From contig JAFNXQ010000021.1 of assembly GCA_017383445.1 (NCBI GenBank), positions 1-57,292 of the forward strand: a stretch of 57,292 nucleotides of DNA. The letters are read 5' to 3'. The notes below the pieces were generated by a model. It had not been told where the DNA came from and did no database searches. It was given only the letters and a program-made list of their open reading frames with translations. The position numbers were made by a program, and so were the translations under genes. How positions within the stretch are numbered: the stretch's first letter is position 1; each line of letters starts with the position of its first letter. This document shows positions 25,472 through 33,658 of the stretch, piece after piece. Origin of the DNA: Alistipes sp. Its GTDB lineage: Bacteria > Bacteroidota > Bacteroidia > Bacteroidales > Rikenellaceae.

Positions 25472-26002
25472 TTATTGTTTGGGTTCAACTTCATTATCAA
25501 GACTTATCTGCATTGCGGGCTCTTCGGGCGTTACAATCCACAGAATAATATAGAGGATTCCAAAGCCGACGGTAAAGAATAAGAATAGAGCAGCCAATCT
25601 CACCAGCGAAACATCTACATTCAGATAATCGGCTATACCGCCACATACGCCAGCCAAGATACGCTTGCTGCGAGAACGATAGAGTTTTCCTCTTTCACTC
25701 TTCGGCTCCGCAGCCTCGCTTCCGTCAGAGTTTACGCGGCGTGAGGTCTGGCCAAAGGTCTCGGGAGCTCCCAGCTGCTCGATAGTACTCTCAACAACGG
25801 AGAGAGTAACAACCATCATCGGCGAGGGTACCTTCTCGCGGAATATCTCGGCTATGCGGGCCTCAATATCGGCGAGGGTCTCGTTGTCCCCCTCGGGCAG
25901 ACGCTGCGATACATCTTCGATGTAGGCGGTCAATCTGCGATAGGCATCGACATCCAGCGTAAAGGCCTGCTGACCGATGTTTACATTAATAGTCTCTTTC
26001 AT
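25472..26002 (-). CDS. PspC-domain membrane protein (small)
   Basis: The 176-residue protein has a soluble N-terminal region (about 1-100; ETLADIEARIAEIF, VVESTIEQLGAPETF) homologous to the start of the large PspC protein, a charged spacer, then the PspC domain (about 110-165; RILAGVCGGIADYLNVDVSLVRLAALFLFFTVGFGILYIILWIVTP in two pieces) with one or two membrane helices. The start at 26002 (MKETINVNI) was chosen by alignment with the paralogue; an upstream ATG at 26059 lies on the -7 element (26057-26064). It is first of the PspC-PadR-GIN-PspC run; a 100-base gap before padR contains no other gene. Confidence 0.9.
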   Translation of the reverse strand: MKETINVNIGQQAFTLDVDAYRRLTAYIEDVSQRLPEGDNETLADIEARIAEIFREKVPSPMMVVTLSVVESTIEQLGAPETFGQTSRRVNSDGSEAAEPKSERGKLYRSRSKRILAGVCGGIADYLNVDVSLVRLAALFLFFTVGFGILYIILWIVTPEEPAMQISLDNEVEPKQ

Positions 26003-26056
26003 AGTGTGTGTATGTTTTAGTATGGTTAAATGACAATATTGAATATTTTCACACTG

Positions 26057-26064
26057 CAAATATA
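26057..26064 (-). promoter_or_regulatory. Candidate -7 element (TATATTTG) for the PspC-PadR-GIN operon
   Basis: The minus strand reads TATATTTG, a TAnnTTTG match 54 bases before the ATG at 26002. Confidence 0.5.
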
Positions 26065-26131
26065 TGAAAAGTTTTTATACTTGGTATCACAAAGTAGTAT
26101 ATTTTTACAAAAAACCTGACTTTTTTGTCAC

Positions 26132-26150
26132 TTCTCTATTTAATAGAGAA
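26132..26150. promoter_or_regulatory. Perfect palindrome overlapping the pfkA promoter (candidate operator)
   Basis: TTCTCTATT and AATAGAGAA are exact inverted copies around a single T. The site lies 10 bases upstream of the pfkA -7 element, covering its -33 region, where a bound repressor would block polymerase. Confidence 0.45.
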
Positions 26151-26160
26151 AAAAAATCGC

Positions 26161-26168
26161 TATTTTTG
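26161..26168 (+). promoter_or_regulatory. Candidate -7 element (TATTTTTG) for pfkA
   Basis: TATTTTTG followed by CA matches the Bacteroidetes -7 consensus, 26 bases before the ATG at 26195. Confidence 0.6.
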
Positions 26169-26194
26169 CACTACAACAGAAAAACATTTGGACT

Positions 26195-27172
26195 ATGGCA
26201 ATAAAATGTATAGGAATACTCACTTCGGGCGGTGATGCCCCGGGTATGAATGCGGCAATTCGTGCCGTGACGCGTACGGCTATATATAATGGATATAAGG
26301 TCAAGGGCATTATGCGTGGCTACCACGGCTTGGTGACGGGCGAGATAGTAGAGTTCAAGTCGCAGAGTGTGAGTAACATCATACAGAAGGGTGGCACGAT
26401 TCTCAAAACGGCACGCAGCAAGGAGTTCCGCACCGAGGAGGGTCGCCGTCAGGCATACGAGAATATGAAGGCAGAGGGCATCGACGCACTTGTTGTCATA
26501 GGTGGCGACGGCTCACTGTCGGGAGCACAGCAATTTGCCGAGGAGTTTGATGTGCCCATCGTGGGTCTGCCCGGTACGATTGACAACGACGTGGATGGCA
26601 CCGACGAGACCATAGGCTACGACACGGCTCTGAACACCATTGTTGATGCTGTGGATAAGTTGCGTGATACGGCGAGCAGTCACGAACGCCTCTTCTTTGT
26701 GGAAGTTATGGGCAACACGGCGGGCTACCTTGCTCTGAATGGAGCTATCGCATCGGGTGCCGAGGCGGCTATCATCCCCGAACGCGAGACCGAGGTGGAC
26801 CAGCTTGCAGACCTTATTCACAACGGCTTCCGCAAGAGCAAGAACTCGGCTATCGTACTCGTAGCGGAGAATAAGGCTACGGGCGGAGCATTGGGTCTGG
26901 CGGAACGTATCAAGAAGGAGTTTCCCGAGTTTGATGCCCGCGTGACGATTCTCGGTCACCTGCAACGTGGAGGCTCACCCACGGCCAAAGACCGCATATT
27001 GGCATCGAAGATGGGAGCAATGGCCATTGAGGCCCTGTCGGAGGGTCAGCGTAATGTGATGATAGGTATCAAGAACGGCGAGCTGGTGTATGTGCCATTC
27101 AAGAAGGCCATAGCCCACTCGCAGCAGATGGACCTGAAAGACCTCGACATAGTGAAGATTCTCTCGATGTAG
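26195..27172 (+). CDS. pfkA: ATP-dependent 6-phosphofructokinase
   Basis: The 325-residue protein is a standard bacterial Pfk[14 protein letters not shown] phosphate loop, [10 protein letters not shown], catalytic [20 protein letters not shown] and GHLQRGGSP. The Gly after GGD and the Gly of PGTIDND indicate ATP rather than pyrophosphate as phosphoryl donor. It makes fructose-1,6-bisphosphate in glycolysis. It is a single gene with its own promoter, a palindromic candidate operator and a strong terminator, so it may be regulated separately from other glycolytic genes. Confidence 0.97.
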   Translation: MAIKCIGILTSGGDAPGMNAAIRAVTRTAIYNGYKVKGIMRGYHGLVTGEIVEFKSQSVSNIIQKGGTILKTARSKEFRTEEGRRQAYENMKAEGIDALVVIGGDGSLSGAQQFAEEFDVPIVGLPGTIDNDVDGTDETIGYDTALNTIVDAVDKLRDTASSHERLFFVEVMGNTAGYLALNGAIASGAEAAIIPERETEVDQLADLIHNGFRKSKNSAIVLVAENKATGGALGLAERIKKEFPEFDARVTILGHLQRGGSPTAKDRILASKMGAMAIEALSEGQRNVMIGIKNGELVYVPFKKAIAHSQQMDLKDLDIVKILSM

Positions 27173-27178
27173 AACAAG

Positions 27179-27210
27179 AAAAAAAAGAGTGGTCGAAGCC
27201 ACTCTTTTTC
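27179..27210. terminator. Bidirectional terminator between pfkA and the GT2 gene
   Basis: AAAAGAGTGG pairs with CCACTCTTTT around a TCGAAG loop, flanked by A and T tracts. It lies between convergent pfkA and the glycosyltransferase. Confidence 0.9.
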
Positions 27211-27231
27211 TTTCATATCTATATCTCGGAC

Positions 27232-28137
27232 CTACTGCTTGCCATATATACCACTTGATATATAGTATCTCATCTTGACTATATACTTCGCCTTACCCCA
27301 CTGTAAGGTGATGAAATACCACGCAGCAAGCACCAGCGTAGCCATCCACTTGACAATCTCGGCACGACGCAGATGGCCCTCGCGATGATAGTAGCGGGCA
27401 CGACACATCTGACTCTTGCCCACATTGCGGCATAGGCGTTCAAAGTAGTCGGGCGTGAGCTTACGGTCGGGAATGATGTGGTACATCACAGCCTTCGGAA
27501 CATAATAGTATTTGGCCTCGGCAATCTGCAAGCGTTCAAACAGGTCACACTCCTCGCCACCAAGCAACGACTCGCCGACATAACCCAGCGAGGTATCAAA
27601 GACGCCATATCTACGCACCGCAGAACGACGCAACGCCATATTACCGCCACCCGGAACACGCCCCTTGGGGAACTCACGCACCTTGTCGCCCCAATACATA
27701 GTGTTGGCTATCGGGCGTTCGGTGAAGCACGACATCCAACGTGGCCTCCTCGTCTGATACTCCGCCACGATAGGGCCTCCTGCCGCCATAGCGTCGGGTG
27801 TGGTATCGAACAACTCAATGTAGGCCTCGATAAACTCCTCGGCGATGCGTTCATCGTCGTCGATAATCGCTATATACTCGCCCTCACTCTCGCGGATGCC
27901 TCGGTTGCGGGCATACGACAGGCCCTGTGTGGTCTCGGTGACGATACGCAGGTTGAAATCGGGGTGCTTGGCAGCGAACTCCTCAAAGCGGGCAAGAGTA
28001 TCGTCCGTAGAGTTATTATTCACCACAACACACTCCCATAGCTGGGGGTCAGCACTCTGCTGCACAACCGACTGCAACGCACCGATAAGCAGGTCGGAAC
28101 GGTTGTAGGTGGAGATGATAAGCGATAGTCTTAACAT
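27232..28137 (-). CDS. Family 2 glycosyltransferase
   Basis: The 301-residue protein has a GT-A fold: LSLIISTYNRSDLL at the start, NNNSTDDTL nucleotide site, YARNRGIRES, the DXD-type metal motif IAIIDDDERI (about 90-99) and GGEECDLFERL. The C-terminal part (about 255-290) is hydrophobic with a basic end, suggesting membrane association. Family 2 enzymes add sugars to surface polysaccharide or glycoprotein precursors; the sugar cannot be read. It stands alone, with a -7 element at 28160-28167, rather than in a polysaccharide cluster. Confidence 0.93.
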   Translation of the reverse strand: MLRLSLIISTYNRSDLLIGALQSVVQQSADPQLWECVVVNNNSTDDTLARFEEFAAKHPDFNLRIVTETTQGLSYARNRGIRESEGEYIAIIDDDERIAEEFIEAYIELFDTTPDAMAAGGPIVAEYQTRRPRWMSCFTERPIANTMYWGDKVREFPKGRVPGGGNMALRRSAVRRYGVFDTSLGYVGESLLGGEECDLFERLQIAEAKYYYVPKAVMYHIIPDRKLTPDYFERLCRNVGKSQMCRARYYHREGHLRRAEIVKWMATLVLAAWYFITLQWGKAKYIVKMRYYISSGIYGKQ

Positions 28138-28159
28138 AAAAAATGACTTTTCTTGTACG

Positions 28160-28167
28160 CAAATATA
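28160..28167 (-). promoter_or_regulatory. Candidate -7 element (TATATTTG) for the GT2 gene
   Basis: The minus strand reads TATATTTG, 22 bases before the ATG at 28137. Confidence 0.5.
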
Positions 28168-28246
28168 ACAATTAATTCAAAATTATTTTGCGTTGCCGTG
28201 CCGAGGTAATGTAACTTCGTTTTTTCACAAATTACCTTTTTATCAC

Positions 28247-28254
28247 TATCTTTG
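28247..28254 (+). promoter_or_regulatory. Candidate -7 element (TATCTTTG) for the NhaC-gph operon
   Basis: TATCTTTG followed by CC matches TAnnTTTG, 26 bases before the ATG at 28281; divergent from the GT2 promoter. Confidence 0.55.
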
Positions 28255-28280
28255 CCGCCGTAAATTCAAAAACTATATAT

Positions 28281-29738
28281 ATGGAACAGACAAATAGAGC
28301 CTCGCAACCCTCAGTCGTAGTATCGTTGATACCACTTGCTGTACTGGTTGCATTCCTTGCTCTCTCGATAAAACTCTTTGGCGGCGATTCCATTATGGGT
28401 GCCAGCCAGCTCTCGCTGCTCTCGGCTTCGGCGGTCTGCACCGCTATTGCCATCGTGGGCTATCGCTGCAAGTGGCAGACGTTGGAGGATGCCATAGTTA
28501 CCAATATGCGTAGTGCCACGCCCGCCCTTATCATACTTCTGCTGATAGGTGCCATTGCCGGTACGTGGATGGCCAGCGGCGTGATTCCCACACTCATATA
28601 CTACGGCTTGAAGATACTCCACCCCAGCATCTTCCTGCCCGCATCGTGCATCATCTGTGCGTTGATATCGCTGCTCACAGGCTCATCGTGGACCACCATA
28701 GCCACGATAGGCGTTGCCCTGATGGGCGTAGGCCGAGCCCTCGGCTTCGACGATGGCTGGATTGCGGGTGCAATCATATCGGGAGCATACTTCGGCGACA
28801 AGATTTCGCTTATGAGTGACACGACAGTCCTTGCATCATCGACATCGGAGGTGCCCCTCTTCACGCATATCAAATATATGCTCTTCACGACCATACCGTC
28901 ACTCATCATCGCCATCATAGTCTTTGCCATTGCAGGATTCTTCGCAACCCCTGCTACCGCAACCGACACGGCACAAATCAGCTCGGCCCTCGAAGCGACC
29001 TACAACATCTCGGCGTGGCTGCTGCTCGTGCCCGTGCTGACGGGTCTGCTCATCAGCCGCCGACTGCCTGCCATCGTGACACTCTTCTCGTCAGCGTTGA
29101 TGGCTGCCGTGGCTATGGCTATCGCACAGCCCGATATTCTGATGCGTATAGCGGATGTGGAGGAGCTCTCGACACTCTCGTCATTCAAGGCTATCATCCT
29201 CGCCACCACGACCGACACCGCCGTAGAGACCAGCAGCCCGCTGCTCAACGACCTTGTCGCCACAAGCGGTATGGGCGGTATGATGAATACCATCTGGCTC
29301 ATCATCTGTGCTATGTGTTTCGGAGGCGTTATGTGGGGCAGTGGTATGCTGATTGCCATATCGCAAATCTTCCTGCGTATGGCCCACCGCACGATAAGCG
29401 TCGTCAGCTCAACCGTATGTTCGGGCATATTTTTCAACCTCACGACAGGCGACCAGTATATCTCTATCATCCTGACGGGCAACCTCTTCGGCCACCTCTA
29501 CGACAATCGCGGACTGGAACGCCGCCTGCTCTCGCGTAGCGTCGAGGACTCGGCTACGGTGACATCGGTGCTTATACCGTGGAACTCGTGCGGTATGGCC
29601 CAATCTACGGTGCTGGGTGTGGCGACACTCACCTACCTGCCCTACTGCATATTCAACCTTGTCAGCCCGATGATGTCTATCTTGGTGGCGGCGACAGGCT
29701 ATAAGATTTTCAAAGCAAAGAAGCAGACCAATGAATAA
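28281..29738 (+). CDS. nhaC: NhaC-family Na+/H+ antiporter
   Basis: The 485-residue protein has about 12 membrane helices and NhaC signatures: LTGSSWTTIATIGVALMGVG, DDGWIAGAIISGAYFGDKISLMSDTTVLAS, TDTAVETSSPLLNDL and a C-terminal LIPWNSCGMAQSTVLGV. NhaC antiporters exchange cytoplasmic sodium (or organic anions, as in the malate-lactate variant) for protons. The gene overlaps gph by 8 bases, so the two are translationally coupled. Confidence 0.93.
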   Translation: MEQTNRASQPSVVVSLIPLAVLVAFLALSIKLFGGDSIMGASQLSLLSASAVCTAIAIVGYRCKWQTLEDAIVTNMRSATPALIILLLIGAIAGTWMASGVIPTLIYYGLKILHPSIFLPASCIICALISLLTGSSWTTIATIGVALMGVGRALGFDDGWIAGAIISGAYFGDKISLMSDTTVLASSTSEVPLFTHIKYMLFTTIPSLIIAIIVFAIAGFFATPATATDTAQISSALEATYNISAWLLLVPVLTGLLISRRLPAIVTLFSSALMAAVAMAIAQPDILMRIADVEELSTLSSFKAIILATTTDTAVETSSPLLNDLVATSGMGGMMNTIWLIICAMCFGGVMWGSGMLIAISQIFLRMAHRTISVVSSTVCSGIFFNLTTGDQYISIILTGNLFGHLYDNRGLERRLLSRSVEDSATVTSVLIPWNSCGMAQSTVLGVATLTYLPYCIFNLVSPMMSILVAATGYKIFKAKKQTNE

Positions 29739-30387
29739 CAGACTCATAATATTTGACCTTGACGGCACGCTGCTCAACACCCTTGGCGACCTTGCCACGG
29801 CGTGCAACTATATGCTCTCGCAGAGAGGACTCCCCTCACACACCTACGAGGAGTATTGCTCATTTGTCGGCAACGGCATACGCCGACTGGTGGAGAGGGC
29901 CCTACCCGAAGAGCTGCTCTCCGAGGAGTATGTGAAGGCTGCCCGCAAGGACTTTATGGAGTATTACATCGACCATATCGACTGCAAAACACAGCCCTAC
30001 GAGGGCATACCCCAACTGGTGGCCTCGCTGCAAGCGAGTGGCTGCAAGTTAGCCGTTGTGTCGAACAAGTTTCAGGCAGGCACCGAGAAGCTCATTGGCA
30101 AGTTCTTCCCGCAGGTGGAGTGGGTTGAGGTGTGCGGCAACCGCGAGGGCGTACCTCTGAAGCCCGAGACCGACCTTATAGATATCGTGCTGCAAAAGGC
30201 TGACGTAGCGTTGGACAGATGCATTATGGTGGGCGATTCGGCGGTGGATGTGGAGACGGCACACAATGCCGGCATACACTCCATAGGCGTAACGTGGGGC
30301 TTCCGCTCCCGCAAGGAGCTGGAAGATGCCGGTGCAGAGCATATCGTCACGACCGTAGATGAGCTGCGAGAATTGCTTTTCTCTTAA
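29731..30387 (+). CDS. gph: HAD-family phosphatase, phosphoglycolate phosphatase-like
   Basis: The 218-residue protein has HAD motif I FDLDGTLLNT (Asp nucleophile), motif II VVSNKFQAG, motif III Lys in GVPLKPETD and motif IV IMVGDSAVDVETAHNAG, with an alpha-helical cap (about 20-85). Gph removes phosphate from 2-phosphoglycolate; related HADs act on pyrophosphate or other sugar phosphates, so the symbol is by similarity only. Its ATG lies inside the nhaC 3' end, and its stop overlaps that of the convergent regulator gene. Confidence 0.85.
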   Translation: MNNRLIIFDLDGTLLNTLGDLATACNYMLSQRGLPSHTYEEYCSFVGNGIRRLVERALPEELLSEEYVKAARKDFMEYYIDHIDCKTQPYEGIPQLVASLQASGCKLAVVSNKFQAGTEKLIGKFFPQVEWVEVCGNREGVPLKPETDLIDIVLQKADVALDRCIMVGDSAVDVETAHNAGIHSIGVTWGFRSRKELEDAGAEHIVTTVDELRELLFS

Positions 30388-31517
30388 CAATACATCTTCA
30401 CATCGTTAAGCGTTATATTCTCGCCGCTGAGAATCATCAGCCTCTCAACCACATTACGCAACTCGCGTATGTTGCCACTCCACGGCATAGCCGAGAGAGC
30501 ATCGACAGCCGCCTGCTCGACCCGCTTGGGCGGCATTGAGTGCTCCGAGGCAATCTTTTCCACAAAATACTCCACCAGTTCGGCAATATCGCCTGCCCTC
30601 TCACGCAGGGGCGGTACTTTTATGAGTATGACACTCAGGCGATGATACAAATCTTCGCGGAAATTACCCTTCGCAATCTCGGTGATTATATCCTTGTTGG
30701 TCGCCGCCACGACCCTCACATCGACGGGCACATCCTTGTCGCTGCCCACACGGCTGATTTTACTCTCCTGCAAGGCTCGCAGCACCTTCGCCTGTGCCGA
30801 CAGCGACATATCGCCTATCTCATCCATAAAGAGAGTGCCGCCGTTGGCCTGCTCAAACTTACCCTTACGCTGCTTTATGGCCGAGGTAAATGCTCCCCTC
30901 TCGTGGCCGAACAGCTCACTCTCAATAAGTTCCGAAGGTATCGCAGCACAGTTCACCTCAACAAACGGAGCTCCCGCACGACTGCTCTTCTCGTGCAACC
31001 ACCTTGCGACCAGCTCCTTGCCCGTGCCATTCTCACCCGTTATCAGCACGCGGGCATCCGATGGAGCAACCTTATCTATCAGCTTACGCACGAGGCCAAT
31101 CTCTCGCGATGAGCCTATAATCTGCCCCGTATCACCAGCCGAACGTCGTTTTGGGCGTACGAGGGGTGTCGGCTGTGGTATAGACCGTTCCTCCCTCTCC
31201 ACCACACGCCGCAGCGAGGCGAGCAGACGATTCATATCGACAGGTGTCGTGAGGTAATCCTCCGCACCACTTCGCACCGCCTCGACAGCTCCCTCAATCG
31301 AGCCTGACGAGGTCGTTATTATAAAAGGGATGCCCAGCATAGCGACACCCTCCACCTCGGCACCCGCCACAACAGCATCATATCCACGCCGCAGACACAC
31401 CTCCTCACTTAAATCGCCCCGTTCGGCAATTGTTGTTGTGAAGCCTTCAAATTCCAGTCTTTCACGCAGCGTATTTCGCATACTTTTTGATTGTTGCAGG
31501 ATTAAAACCTTTGCCAT
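30384..31517 (-). CDS. Sigma-54 activator (NtrC-like) with degenerate receiver and no DNA-binding domain
   Basis: The 377-residue protein has a receiver-like N-terminus (about 1-115) and a sigma-54 AAA+ domain (about 130-365). The AAA+ part is intact: Walker A GENGTGKE (161-168), GAFTSA loop (208-213, canonical GAFTGA), Walker B TLFMDEIGD (228-236), Arg region NFREDLYHRL. The receiver lacks the acid pocket (ILQQSKS where LIVDDE is usual), the phospho-acceptor Asp (VVAGAEVEG) and the Lys (LTTPVD). The protein ends NDVKMYC right after the AAA+ lid, so the usual Fis-type helix-turn-helix is missing. DNA-independent activation is known for FlgR and CtcC. The stop overlaps gph, so truncation by drift cannot be ruled out. 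Confidence 0.9.
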   Translation of the reverse strand: MAKVLILQQSKSMRNTLRERLEFEGFTTTIAERGDLSEEVCLRRGYDAVVAGAEVEGVAMLGIPFIITTSSGSIEGAVEAVRSGAEDYLTTPVDMNRLLASLRRVVEREERSIPQPTPLVRPKRRSAGDTGQIIGSSREIGLVRKLIDKVAPSDARVLITGENGTGKELVARWLHEKSSRAGAPFVEVNCAAIPSELIESELFGHERGAFTSAIKQRKGKFEQANGGTLFMDEIGDMSLSAQAKVLRALQESKISRVGSDKDVPVDVRVVAATNKDIITEIAKGNFREDLYHRLSVILIKVPPLRERAGDIAELVEYFVEKIASEHSMPPKRVEQAAVDALSAMPWSGNIRELRNVVERLMILSGENITLNDVKMYC

Positions 31518-31557
31518 ATTTTGTTTTTTAATAATTTTTACGCTTACTTTGCAGAAT

Positions 31558-31565
31558 CAAAGGTA
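31558..31565 (-). promoter_or_regulatory. Candidate -7 element (TACCTTTG) for the sigma-54 activator gene
   Basis: The minus strand reads TACCTTTG with TTG 20 bases further upstream (31586-31588), 40 bases before the ATG at 31517. The rest of the 215-base gap 31518-31732 shows no other gene. Confidence 0.45.
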
Positions 31566-31732
31566 GCCTCTTTATTCGGTCTTTCCAATCTTGCCGAGCA
31601 GCGGCAAACGACCGTAAAGAAGCCATCTGTAAGCCTTAAAAAGGTTCATTCTCATCGCCCGAAAAAAGATAAAATACGACTTAAACAAACATATCCAGAC
31701 GGAGCAATGAGCAAGAATCGCAAATAGATTTT

Positions 31733-32392
31733 ATGAAAAAGAATTACAACAACACGCGTCGCCGATTGTATCTTCCCGAGTATGGTCGCCATATTCATCA
31801 GATGGTCGATATGCTGATGCAGATTGACAACAGAGAGGAACGCAACCGTCAGGCTCACGCCGTCATCGCCGTTATGGGTAATCTTCAGCCAACGCTGCGT
31901 GACACGGCCGACTTCACTCACAAGCTGTGGGACCACCTCTTTATCATGTCTGATTTCCAATTAGATGTAGATTCGCCCTACCCGCGTCCTACGCGTCAGG
32001 ATTTGACCATAACGCCCTCGCGTATGCCCTACTCACAGGGCCGCATCGAGTTCAAGCACTATGGCAAATATGTAGCTCGCACGCTGCGTGCATTGTGCGA
32101 TGAGCCCAACCGCGAAGCACGCAATGTGGCTATCAACTCGCTGGCCCGTTATATGCGTGCCAAGAGCTTTGAGTACAATCAGGAGCACCCCAACAACGAG
32201 GTAATCATAAAAGACATAAAGCAGATGTCCGAAAATTGCATCGAGCTGGATGAAATTGCCTTGAATAATCTCCGAAGCGACTATAAACAACACCTTTCGC
32301 AGCGTCCGCAAAAGGGTATGCAACGCCCTGCACAGAAGGGTACAGCAAAAAATACCCAGCAGAAGGCGAAGGCCAGAAACCAGAAAAAATAA
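31733..32392 (+). CDS. DUF4290 protein
   Basis: The 219-residue protein matches the Bacteroidetes-conserved DUF4290 family: RRLYLPEYGRHIHQMVDM near the start, KLWDHLFIMSDFQLDVDSPYPRP in the middle, GKYVARTLRAL and EIALNNLRSDYKQHL. The first 180 residues are mostly helical; the tail (about 185-219) is Gln/Lys-rich and basic (RPQKGMQ, KGTAKNTQQKAKARNQKK), possibly for nucleic-acid or membrane contact. No function is known and no signal peptide is present. It is followed by a separate promoter for the next gene. Confidence 0.88.
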   Translation: MKKNYNNTRRRLYLPEYGRHIHQMVDMLMQIDNREERNRQAHAVIAVMGNLQPTLRDTADFTHKLWDHLFIMSDFQLDVDSPYPRPTRQDLTITPSRMPYSQGRIEFKHYGKYVARTLRALCDEPNREARNVAINSLARYMRAKSFEYNQEHPNNEVIIKDIKQMSENCIELDEIALNNLRSDYKQHLSQRPQKGMQRPAQKGTAKNTQQKAKARNQKK

Positions 32393-32430
32393 CAGCGAGC
32401 CGATACGAAAAGACAATTCGCAGATATATT

Positions 32431-32461
32431 TTTGCGTTTTCAGCAAAAATGACTACATTTG
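32431..32461 (+). promoter_or_regulatory. Complete Bacteroidetes promoter for the TlpA-like-lpxH-thyA-folA operon
   Basis: TTTG at 32431-32434, a spacer of 19 bases, then TACATTTG at 32454-32461: a full -33/-7 match 28 bases before the ATG at 32490. Confidence 0.75.
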
Positions 32462-32489
32462 TGTTTTAGTTTAGAAACCTCATTTCACG

Positions 32490-33617
32490 ATGAAAAAGAT
32501 AATTTTTATTGCACTGACACTTGTTATGGGTTTGGCATCGTGCCAATCTTCAAAGGTTAATATTTCAGGCCGCTTCGTAGGCTCACAGGCCGACATGGTC
32601 TATCTGGAGCAGACAACAGCCCTGGAGCAGATATTGCTGGACTCGGTGAAGATAGACGAGAACGGTCGCTTCAAGCTCCAGATTGGCAATGTTGCAGAGA
32701 CTCCGTCGCTGTATAACATCATCTTTGACAACGAACGTATCCCTCTGTTGCTGATGGGTGGCGACAACATTGAGCTGAATGCAGCCGGCAAGGTTGCCCG
32801 CAACTACACGGTGATAGGTTCGCTGGAATCGGAGCTCTTGCAGCAGTTCAACCAATCGTTCATTGATGGTGCAGTCAAGCTCAACGGCATTATAGCAAAG
32901 TTCTCTGACGGGTTGAGTGACGAGCAACGCAAGGAGATTACAAAGGAGTACTCAAAGCTCTATCTCGACATCAAGAAGCAGCAGCTGCACTTCATTATTG
33001 AGAATAAGAATCGCATAGCAGCCGTATATGCACTGCATCAGCGACTGCTCAATGAGGCATACCTCTTCAATGGCGACAGCGATGTGATTTACTATCGCAC
33101 TGTGGCTGACGCTATTGCCGAGACCTACCCCGAGAGCCACTATCTGCCCATACTCCGCAGTCAGATTGCCCGTATGGATGCACAGATCAGCCTGCTCTCA
33201 CAGGTCAAGGAGACCACTATTCCCGAAATATCTCTTCCCGACATGTTCGGCAACAAACGTTCGTTGTCATCAAACATCGGCAAGGTGGTTTTGCTCCAGT
33301 TCTGGTCAGCAGCGTTGGGTAACAGCAACACCCTGAATGCCGACCTGAAAGAGTTATACACCAAGTACCGCGAGCAGGGCTTTGAAATCTTCCAGGTATC
33401 AATCGACACATCAAAGGCTGTGTGGATCAATGCCATTCAGGAGCAGAAGATACCCTGGATTACGGTCAGCGACCTGCGTGGTGAGAGTTCTCCGGCTCTG
33501 GGCGTATATAACGTGCAGAAGTTGCCCTCGAACTACCTTATCAACCGCGAGGGACACATTGCGGGCAAGGATTTGACGGGCGAGAGCTTGGAGGCAGAGA
33601 TTAAGAAGTTACTCTAA
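32490..33617 (+). CDS. TlpA-like lipoprotein with DUF4369 domain, lacking the redox CxxC
   Basis: The 375-residue protein has lipobox LASC (Cys18), a DUF4369-type N-terminal domain (about 22-120; ISGRFVGSQADMVYLEQ, LDSVKIDENGRFKL) and a C-terminal thioredoxin fold (about 235-375; VKETTIPEISLPDMFGN, VVLLQFWSAALGNS, FEIFQVSIDT, KLPSNYLINREGHI). In TlpA/ResA the active site reads WCxxC after FWA; here the aligned positions are Leu and Ser (SAALGNS), so disulphide exchange is not possible. It could be a structural or binding module. It is the first gene before lpxH, 41 bases downstream. Confidence 0.88.
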   Translation: MKKIIFIALTLVMGLASCQSSKVNISGRFVGSQADMVYLEQTTALEQILLDSVKIDENGRFKLQIGNVAETPSLYNIIFDNERIPLLLMGGDNIELNAAGKVARNYTVIGSLESELLQQFNQSFIDGAVKLNGIIAKFSDGLSDEQRKEITKEYSKLYLDIKKQQLHFIIENKNRIAAVYALHQRLLNEAYLFNGDSDVIYYRTVADAIAETYPESHYLPILRSQIARMDAQISLLSQVKETTIPEISLPDMFGNKRSLSSNIGKVVLLQFWSAALGNSNTLNADLKELYTKYREQGFEIFQVSIDTSKAVWINAIQEQKIPWITVSDLRGESSPALGVYNVQKLPSNYLINREGHIAGKDLTGESLEAEIKKLL

Positions 33618-33658
33618 TCGGAGGCCCTTTCAGGGGGCATCAAAAGCAATCCTCACGG

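Noticed and set aside
31521..31727. Possible small gene of 68 codons before DUF4290
   Set aside because: No domain, no promoter and basic low-complexity composition; the region holds the activator's promoter instead.
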